Below are positions 1 through 4,920 of a DNA stretch of 7,278 nucleotides, one piece after another. The notes under the pieces were generated by a model. The model did not search any database and had not been told where the DNA came from. It saw nothing but the letters and a program-made list of their open reading frames with translations. The DNA is from Bacteroidales bacterium. Lineage in GTDB: Bacteria; Bacteroidota; Bacteroidia; Bacteroidales; Muribaculaceae. The stretch is taken from NCBI GenBank assembly GCA_004552395.1, contig SFOK01000093.1:1-7278 (forward strand), written 5' to 3'. The position numbers and the translations under genes were made by a program. Position 1 is the first letter of the stretch. Every line of letters begins with the position of its first letter.

Positions 1-17
1 AAATTAGCTTATAGAAA

Positions 18-52
18 TTTTGATTGAATTTTGATATGATTTTTTTGATTGA
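18..52. repeat. Short direct repeat TTTTGATTGA (two copies)
   Basis: The 10-base word TTTTGATTGA occurs at 18-27 and again at 43-52, 25 bases apart start to start, with a related TTTTGATA at 29-36 between them. It lies in the AT-rich DNA beyond the end of the pgpA-like gene. In such biased sequence a 10-base repeat could be chance, and no function is assigned. Confidence 0.4.
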
Positions 53-107
53 GTGAAGGAGCTTAGCGTGTTCTAAGCAACTGAACGAAAGCGAAAAAAT
101 CACTCAA
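49..107. other. Nested inverted repeat, possible terminator or intergenic element
   Basis: TTGAGTGA at 49-56 is a perfect 8-base inverted match to TCACTCAA at 100-107. Inside it GCTTAG at 61-66 pairs with CTAAGC at 73-78 across a 6-base loop. The structure sits about 85 bases beyond the stop of the pgpA-like gene, where a transcript end is expected, so it may help stop transcription. It is not a textbook terminator: read on the minus strand, the inner hairpin is followed by TCCTT rather than a long T run. It could also be a copy of a small intergenic repeat family. The base pairing is seen; the role is a guess. Confidence 0.35.
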
Positions 108-192
108 AAGGCTTCAAAATTTCATAAGCGGTTATTTGACTTACGGTTAAAATTAATATTAACTAATTTCTGAGAATTACTTATAGTTGCTT

Positions 193-699
193 TTAGAGTA
201 TTATCAGGTTCAGAATCACAAGAAGCATGGCCGAATATATGCCGGCCAGTATGTCGTCGGCCATCATGCCCCAGCCACGGGGCAGACGCTCCATATTCCT
301 GATGCCGAGCGGCTTGAATATGTCGAAGAGCCGGAACAGTGCCAGCGACACGAATATCTCCCACCAGGGTGTGAGGCAACAGAGCGGGAGCAGCGATATG
401 AGCTGGCCCACAGTCTCGTCAACACACGCCACAACCGGATCTTTGCCCCAGTATTTCTCGGCCTCGCTGCTTGCCCATGTGCCGGCGGCGAAGAAGAAGA
501 AGGCTCCGGCGGCCGTGGCAATATAGCACACAGTGGGCGAGGCGAAGAAATAGAGCGGGAGCCAGAGCAGGACAGCCAGGATAGCTCCCCATGTGCCGGG
601 GGCTACGGGCAGGAATCCCACTCCGAAGCTCGTGGCTATAAGCTTGGGGAAGAGTGGAAACTTCTTGTCGGTGATCGGGTGAAGTCTGCTTTTGATCAT
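193..699 (-). CDS. pgpA: PgpA-family lipid phosphatase (phosphatidylglycerophosphatase A-like)
   Basis: A 168-residue membrane protein, close to the 172 residues of E. coli PgpA. The family removes the terminal phosphate from phosphatidylglycerophosphate at the inner membrane; relatives in Bacteroidetes are also linked to phosphatidylinositol phosphate. All the family blocks are visible: GVGFLPVAPGTWG at 26-38, GKDP then VDETVG at 85-98, FRLFDIFKP at 122-130, and GWGMMADDILAG at 142-153 with the conserved Asp pair 148-149. Hydrophobic stretches near 36-53, 56-76, 98-123 and 150-168 fit a small polytopic enzyme. The ATG at 699 is 24 bases after the stop of the ATP-grasp gene, so the two are very likely co-transcribed. 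The family assignment is firm. The substrate is not: the neighbours are not the usual phosphatidylglycerol genes, so another phosphorylated lipid is possible. Confidence 0.9.
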   Translation of the reverse strand: MIKSRLHPITDKKFPLFPKLIATSFGVGFLPVAPGTWGAILAVLLWLPLYFFASPTVCYIATAAGAFFFFAAGTWASSEAEKYWGKDPVVACVDETVGQLISLLPLCCLTPWWEIFVSLALFRLFDIFKPLGIRNMERLPRGWGMMADDILAGIYSAMLLVILNLIIL

Positions 700-723
700 A
701 GGTGACTTTACGGATTATATGCC

Positions 724-1596
724 TCAGTGGCTTTTGCGAAACTTCTTGATGCACTGCAGAATCTCTTTGGCTATGAACGGCGCGGCCTCTCCGCGGCAAG
801 GCGCGAACGAAGGCCAGTCGTTGAAGTCGATGATTGAGAAAGTGCCGTCGGTGGCCACTATCACATCGCCGCCGTAGATCTTCACACCCATTATTTCTGC
901 CGCGCGCTGGCAGGTCTCTTTCAGATTCTCGAGATCGAAATCGTAGCCTTTCTCGGGGCCGTTGATATTCTCCAGTCCGTACTTGCTGTGAGATACGTCG
1001 AACGGGTAGAAGTGGTAGAAGAAATTTGTGCCGGCTATGCCGTAGAATTTCACCAGATCGCCCACAAGATGGCGGTTTATGACCGCACGTTTGATGCCGC
1101 GGTAGAAATACTCCTTGAGCACATCCTGCGCCTCTTCGGGGTGGCGGCAGTAGCTCACATCCTCCATGTGCAGCGAGTGCGAATCGCCGCGCTTGATCCA
1201 CGACGACTTGAAACCGGCCTCGCGGATGGCGTCCACCACATATTCGTCGGTGTCCACAATCAGCGAATCAGGGTAGGGTATGCCGTTCCCCTGAAGTATG
1301 CGGGTCATCCGCTCGCGCGTGCAGTTGGCTATGCCGAAGCCCGAGTTGATCACGAGTCTCCCTTCCTCCTCAAGGCTCTGAAGGAGCTCGATCGATTCCC
1401 GTTCGCGACACATGTTGACGATATACTCCTCCTGAGGCACTTCCCTGCGGAACTGCTCCTCGCTGTAGACAGTGACGCTGCAGCCGCGTTTGCGCAGCTG
1501 GTCGGCCGTGGCGTTGAAGATGGCCGCGTCGTTGCCTATATGATTGGGTGAGTATGCGCCGGCTCTCATCACACCGGCTATTTTTATCTCTGCCAT
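724..1596 (-). CDS. ATP-grasp domain protein of unknown substrate
   Basis: A 290-residue soluble protein with no signal peptide or membrane segment. The C-terminal two thirds read as an ATP-grasp fold. SSWIKRGDSHS (131-141) supplies a likely ATP-binding lysine, Lys135. VINRHLVGDLVKFYGI (172-187) resembles the strand before the active site in RimK and inositol-phosphate-kinase-like proteins. GGDVIVATDGTFSIIDFNDWP (within 242-261) ends in Asp257 and Asn259 in the place of the usual metal ligands. The N-terminal part (GVMRAGAYSPNHIGNDAAIF) looks like a pre-ATP-grasp Rossmann-type domain. Known family members ligate a carboxylate to an amine or thiol, or phosphorylate a polyol; the substrate cannot be read here. 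The gene starts at ATG 1596, 78 bases after the nucleotidyltransferase stop, and is followed closely by the pgpA-like gene, which suggests a shared pathway. Fold assignment is moderately strong; function is unknown. Confidence 0.8.
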   Translation of the reverse strand: MAEIKIAGVMRAGAYSPNHIGNDAAIFNATADQLRKRGCSVTVYSEEQFRREVPQEEYIVNMCRERESIELLQSLEEEGRLVINSGFGIANCTRERMTRILQGNGIPYPDSLIVDTDEYVVDAIREAGFKSSWIKRGDSHSLHMEDVSYCRHPEEAQDVLKEYFYRGIKRAVINRHLVGDLVKFYGIAGTNFFYHFYPFDVSHSKYGLENINGPEKGYDFDLENLKETCQRAAEIMGVKIYGGDVIVATDGTFSIIDFNDWPSFAPCRGEAAPFIAKEILQCIKKFRKSH

Positions 1597-1674
1597 TGAA
1601 GGTTACTGATATTTTCTTGTTCTGTCGTTCCTTTAGTACAACGGGCTCTTAATTCGGGACTGGCTCCTGACAGG

Positions 1675-2415
1675 TCATTTGCCTGAAAGGTAAGCCTCGG
1701 CCTTGGCGATATCCCCTACATGGTCTATGTCCAGAATCTTGCCCATGTCGAAGGCCCGGAGCCGCAGCCCGTCGGCAACAAGAGCCCGTTGGAAATTGCG
1801 CATCCGGCTCACATTGCCGGCCATGCACCGCTGCACCGTGGCGAAAGCTTTCGGCCCGAGGCCGTAGATGCCGCCTGAGATGAAGCGCGTCCCGGCACCG
1901 GGCTCGTCGAGGAAGCACGTGATGCGCATCGGGTCAGAGGTCGCCTTCTCTCCGTCACCGTCTCCGGCGGTGGCCACATAGAGGGGCTTCTCGTCGTCGA
2001 TATAGGAAGTCACGGCCATCATGCCGTCGAGGTCGCCGGCCTTCTCGAATGCTTCGGTATAGCGCCGGAAGTCGTCGGCACGGAATATGGTGTCCACAGT
2101 CGTGATCACAAACCGGACGCCCTCCGGTATCAGGGAGCAAAGTTCCGCGAAGCTGTGAAGAGAGCTCGGCGTCGACTTCACTACCAGACGTATCAGATCC
2201 GGGTGGCGCCGCTGAAGCTCGCGCACGTGCGCCTGCACCTCCTTCATCTCCTCGTTCACTATGATTGAGATGCTCTCGGCGCTGTTGGCCATGAAAATCC
2301 CGATGAGACGCCCGATCATAGGCTCCCCCTGGATGCGGATGAGCGGCTTGGGATACTCCGCGCACTCCTGGCGCAGTCTCGAACCGTTGCCTGCCGCTAT
2401 GATACCGTAATGCAT
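1675..2415 (-). CDS. NTP transferase domain protein (sugar/polyol-phosphate nucleotidyltransferase-like)
   Basis: A 246-residue cytosolic protein of the GT-A-like nucleotidyltransferase fold. Such enzymes transfer NMP from an NTP to a sugar, polyol or cofactor phosphate. Visible signatures are the N-terminal nucleotide loop GIIAAGNGSRLR (4-15) followed by YPKPLI (21-26) with its conserved lysine, a TTVDTIF segment (105-111) whose Asp108 sits where the metal-binding aspartate is expected, SGGIYGL (180-186), and the closing DIDHVGDIAKAEAYL (229-243), typical of the family's last helix. The length suggests a minimal catalytic domain without a left-handed beta-helix. ATG at 2415 is 67 bases after pdxA and no promoter is visible in the gap, so it is probably in the same transcript. 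The nucleotide and acceptor are not predictable. The neighbouring ATP-grasp and PgpA-like genes make a lipid head group or surface polymer precursor a reasonable guess, nothing more. Confidence 0.85.
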   Translation of the reverse strand: MHYGIIAAGNGSRLRQECAEYPKPLIRIQGEPMIGRLIGIFMANSAESISIIVNEEMKEVQAHVRELQRRHPDLIRLVVKSTPSSLHSFAELCSLIPEGVRFVITTVDTIFRADDFRRYTEAFEKAGDLDGMMAVTSYIDDEKPLYVATAGDGDGEKATSDPMRITCFLDEPGAGTRFISGGIYGLGPKAFATVQRCMAGNVSRMRNFQRALVADGLRLRAFDMGKILDIDHVGDIAKAEAYLSGK

Positions 2416-2482
2416 GATGTTGAGGTTATGTCGACGTGGTCTTGTGGTTGGTTTCAGTTAATTATCCCGCAGCGGCGCACCG

Positions 2483-3604
2483 TCAGATTCCGAGCGGCTC
2501 GTCGGCAGGCGTGGGGTCTTTGGTGAGGTCCAGCTTCACGCGGTCGCCGCCTTTGTCCTGCAACTGTTTGCGCAGCGGATGCGCTTTGGCCCGCAGATAG
2601 TCTCTGCGGCGGCGGTATATGTCGATGCCTGTGTAGATGGCGTTGCGCAGCGAAGTGGGATCTGCGAGGCTCTTTCCGGCTATGTCGTAGCCGGTGCCGT
2701 GGTCGGGCGAAGTTCTCACGTAGGGAAGTCCGGCCGTGAAATTCACGCCAGAGGTGCCCGAGAGCAGTTTGAACGGCGCCAGGCCCTGATCGTGGTACAT
2801 GGCCAGCACACCGTCATATTTCTTCCATTCGCCGGAGCCGAAGAATCCGTCGGCGGCAAAAGGACCGAAAGCCATGATCTTGTGGGCGATGGCATCCTCG
2901 ATGGCCGGTGCTATCGCCTCGCTTTCCTCCGTGCCGATCACACCGCCGTCGCCAACGTGAGGATTGAGCGACAGCACAGCGATGAGCGGACGCTCGCGCC
3001 CGAAATCCTTGCGCAGCGATTCGTGGAGCAGACGTATGCTTTCCGAGACCTTCTCCTGTGTGATAGCCGGAGCCACATCTTTAAGCGGCAGGTGAATGGT
3101 GCACAGAGCCAGACGCATATTCTCGTCGGCAAAAATCATCATGGCCTTCTCCCCGTTGCCGAGTTTCTCCTCCAGATATTCCGTGTGTCCCATATGAGGG
3201 AAGCCGGCCATCTTCATAGCCTCCTTGTTGATGGGAGCCGTCACGAGCAGATCTATGTCGCCCTCTTTCAGGGCCTCGCATGCGGCTTCGAGCGCCATGA
3301 GGGCGGCTTTCCCTGATTCGGCTGTCGGCGTGGACAGCTCCACCTTGAATTCATCCTGCGAAATGTTCACAAGATTTACTTCCTCATCCCGGGCATCCGC
3401 CGCGTTCTGGATTATGTTGCAGGGGAACTCCTCCATATCCAGCGCTTTCCTGTAATAGCCCAACAGTTTCGACGATCCGAAGATCACCGGTGTGAAGAGC
3501 TCCGTGATACCCTCGGCGGAGAGCGCCTTGAGGATCACCTCATAGCTTATGCCGTTTATGTCTCCGTGGGTGATGCCCACCTTAAGTTTCTTGTTATGGC
3601 TCAT
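2483..3604 (-). CDS. pdxA: 4-hydroxythreonine-4-phosphate dehydrogenase PdxA
   Basis: PdxA oxidises 4-phosphohydroxy-L-threonine with NAD+ in the DXP-dependent route to pyridoxal 5'-phosphate; the product decarboxylates and is condensed by PdxJ. The 373-residue protein opens with the family block KVGITHGDINGI and contains TAPINK (122-127), GHTEYL (139-144), LNPHVGDGG (213-221), MYHDQGLAPFK (269-279) and RTSPDHGT (297-304). The three metal-binding histidines are His171, His216 and His271, with the same 45- and 55-residue spacing as E. coli His166, His211 and His266. It is longer than E. coli PdxA (329), with extra sequence around 60-95 and a charged tail after about 335. I chose ATG 3604 (MSHNKKLK); an in-frame TTG two codons upstream at 3610 is less likely. 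The 112-base gap to rlmN has an AT-rich part (about 3620-3650) but no box matching the Bacteroides promoter consensus. Confidence 0.96.
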   Translation of the reverse strand: MSHNKKLKVGITHGDINGISYEVILKALSAEGITELFTPVIFGSSKLLGYYRKALDMEEFPCNIIQNAADARDEEVNLVNISQDEFKVELSTPTAESGKAALMALEAACEALKEGDIDLLVTAPINKEAMKMAGFPHMGHTEYLEEKLGNGEKAMMIFADENMRLALCTIHLPLKDVAPAITQEKVSESIRLLHESLRKDFGRERPLIAVLSLNPHVGDGGVIGTEESEAIAPAIEDAIAHKIMAFGPFAADGFFGSGEWKKYDGVLAMYHDQGLAPFKLLSGTSGVNFTAGLPYVRTSPDHGTGYDIAGKSLADPTSLRNAIYTGIDIYRRRRDYLRAKAHPLRKQLQDKGGDRVKLDLTKDPTPADEPLGI

Positions 3605-3716
3605 AGTCAAAGAGCTTTTGAAACCGTAAAATTACTAAAAATTCTCAAAATGGCCGAATCCGGAGGCGCTCCCGGGGCGTTGCACCCGAGCATCCTGTCA
3701 GATCCCGGCGCTCTCT

Positions 3717-4763
3717 TTACTGCTTCTTTTCCGACTTGGCCGAGAGCATGCCGCAGGCTGCATCTATATCCTCGCCTCTCGATGCGCGGATAGTGCATAT
3801 GATATTCTTGGAATTCAGATAGTTGCGGAATATTATCATCTTTTCCTCAGGTGACGGCACCAGATCCACACCCGGTATGGCATGGAAGCGGATCAGATTC
3901 ACACGGCAGTCGAGATCGCCGATAAGCGAAGCGAGCTGATTGGCATGGGCTATGTCATCGTTCACATTGCGCCACATGATATATTCGAGCGACAGACGCC
4001 GCTGGTGCGAGAAATCGTAGCCCGAAAGCAGCTTCATCACCGCGGCTATAGGGTAAGCCTTTTGAGCAGGCATCATCGAGGCGCGCTGCCCGGCGTCGGC
4101 CGAGTGCACGCTCACGGCTATGTGCACCTGCGTCTTGTCAAGAAGCTCCTTGAGCGCGGTCAGTTTCCCGACGGTCGATACCGTGATGCGCTTCGGACTC
4201 CACGCCATACCCCACGGCGCCGTCATAATTTCAAGCACCTTCAGAAGCTCCGCGAGATTGTCGAGCGGCTCGCCCATACCCATGAACACCACATTGGTCA
4301 GCTCATTGTCCGTCCCCGCGCTTTCCGGGTTGATGCTCAGGATCTGATTTATGATCTCGGCCGCGCTGAGGTTGTCCTTGAACCCGAGCTTGCCTGTGGC
4401 GCAGAAGTAGCAGTTCATGCGGCAGCCGGCCTGCGACGATACACAGAGTGTGGCGCGCTCCTTGTCGGGGATATACACCGATTCAATCTTGCGGCCATGG
4501 CCGTAGTCGAACAGATACTTCAACGTGCCGTCCTGCGACTTCACATGGCGTGACGGCTGTTCGCGGCCCACCGTGTAATACGTCTTGAGCCACTCCTTGT
4601 TCTTCTTCGATATATTGACCATCGAATCGAAATCTTTCACTCGCTTCTTGTAGATCCATTCGGCAAGCTGCTTGCCCACGAAGCGCGGCATGCCACCTTC
4701 GGAAGCGACCTTCTGCAGTTGCTCCAAAGTCATGCCTATTAGCGGTTGACGGCTGTTGTCCAT
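3717..4763 (-). CDS. rlmN: Dual-specificity 23S rRNA/tRNA adenine-C2 methyltransferase RlmN
   Basis: RlmN is a radical-SAM enzyme that makes 2-methyladenosine at A2503 of 23S rRNA and at A37 of some tRNAs, which supports translation accuracy. With the chosen start it has 348 residues. The 4Fe-4S cluster motif is CRMNCYFC (Cys114, Cys118, Cys121). The two cysteines of the ping-pong mechanism are both present: Cys107 in TLCVSSQ, seven residues before the cluster as in E. coli, and Cys337 in DIDAACGML. MGMGEPLDN (161-169) is the SAM-contacting GEP motif, and the N-terminal LEQLQKV...WIYKK segment is the helical RNA-binding domain. I prefer ATG 4763 (MDNSRQPLIGMTL), which begins just ahead of the conserved part. 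An in-frame ATG at 4796 would add 11 residues (MSPEPSLIRYS) but lies inside an inverted repeat. All catalytic residues are intact. Confidence 0.95.
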   Translation of the reverse strand: MDNSRQPLIGMTLEQLQKVASEGGMPRFVGKQLAEWIYKKRVKDFDSMVNISKKNKEWLKTYYTVGREQPSRHVKSQDGTLKYLFDYGHGRKIESVYIPDKERATLCVSSQAGCRMNCYFCATGKLGFKDNLSAAEIINQILSINPESAGTDNELTNVVFMGMGEPLDNLAELLKVLEIMTAPWGMAWSPKRITVSTVGKLTALKELLDKTQVHIAVSVHSADAGQRASMMPAQKAYPIAAVMKLLSGYDFSHQRRLSLEYIMWRNVNDDIAHANQLASLIGDLDCRVNLIRFHAIPGVDLVPSPEEKMIIFRNYLNSKNIICTIRASRGEDIDAACGMLSAKSEKKQ

Positions 4764-4792
4764 TGAATATCTTATCAGTGAGGGTTCGGGGC

Positions 4793-4818
4793 TCATCCTT
4801 TGTCGGGGCCCCGGATGA
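4793..4818 (-). repeat. Inverted repeat over the alternative rlmN start
   Basis: TCATCC at 4793-4798 pairs with GGATGA at 4813-4818. The intervening loop is GC-rich, and the palindrome CGGGGCCCCG spans 4804-4813. The arm at 4793-4798 covers the upstream in-frame ATG of rlmN at 4796. If it folds in mRNA it would mask that codon and leave the ATG at 4763 free. The pairing is seen; regulation is inference. Confidence 0.4.
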
Positions 4819-4819
4819 A

Positions 4820-4851
4820 GGATGGCCGCCGGATCGTTCCGACGGCCATCC
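4820..4851 (-). terminator. Strong hairpin between the ppiD-like gene and rlmN, without a T run
   Basis: GGATGGCCG at 4820-4828 is perfectly complementary to CGGCCATCC at 4843-4851. After one mismatch CGGA (4830-4833) pairs with TCCG (4838-4841), leaving a 4-base loop. This is the most stable-looking hairpin in the window and it lies about 70 to 100 bases beyond the ppiD-like stop codon. In the direction of transcription it is followed by TTCATCC rather than a T tract, so intrinsic termination is doubtful. It may instead protect the 3' end, pause polymerase, or structure the rlmN leader. Confidence 0.45.
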
Positions 4852-4871
4852 GTGTATAGTCTCTGCTGCTC

Positions 4872-4900
4872 CCCTCATGCCGCAGGAGGCGGCTTCAGGG
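4872..4900 (-). repeat. Imperfect hairpin just after the ppiD-like stop codon
   Basis: GCCGC (4879-4883) pairs with GCGGC (4889-4893) around a 5-base loop, and CCCT (4872-4875) pairs with AGGG (4897-4900) outside a 3-by-3 internal loop. It lies 20 bases beyond the stop of the ppiD-like gene and is the first of three tandem inverted repeats in this gap. No T run follows on the minus strand. A partial terminator or mRNA 3'-end structure is possible. Confidence 0.4.
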
Positions 4901-4920
4901 AGCATACTTTTTGTCAGGGA

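Noticed and set aside
419..1201. 260-codon minus-strand open frame overlapping the ATP-grasp and pgpA-like genes
   Set aside because: It is out of frame with two proteins that carry clear family motifs, and its translation is rich in Arg, His and Ser as expected of a shadow frame in GC-rich DNA.
2579..3316. 245-codon plus-strand open frame opposite pdxA
   Set aside because: It is fully antisense to pdxA, which has all metal-binding histidines; this is a mirror of its codon bias.
3605..3610. TTG start for pdxA two codons upstream of the ATG
   Set aside because: The ATG at 3604 is a better start, immediately precedes the conserved N-terminus, and TTG starts are rarer.
3605..3716. Possible promoter for pdxA in the rlmN-pdxA gap
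   Set aside because: TAATTTTA (minus strand, 3634-3627) resembles a -7 box, but the nearest TTTG is only 11 bases upstream instead of about 20, and the last base of the box differs.
3882..4553. 223-codon plus-strand open frame opposite rlmN
   Set aside because: It lies entirely antisense to rlmN, whose catalytic cysteines and motifs are intact, and its translation shows no recognisable domain.
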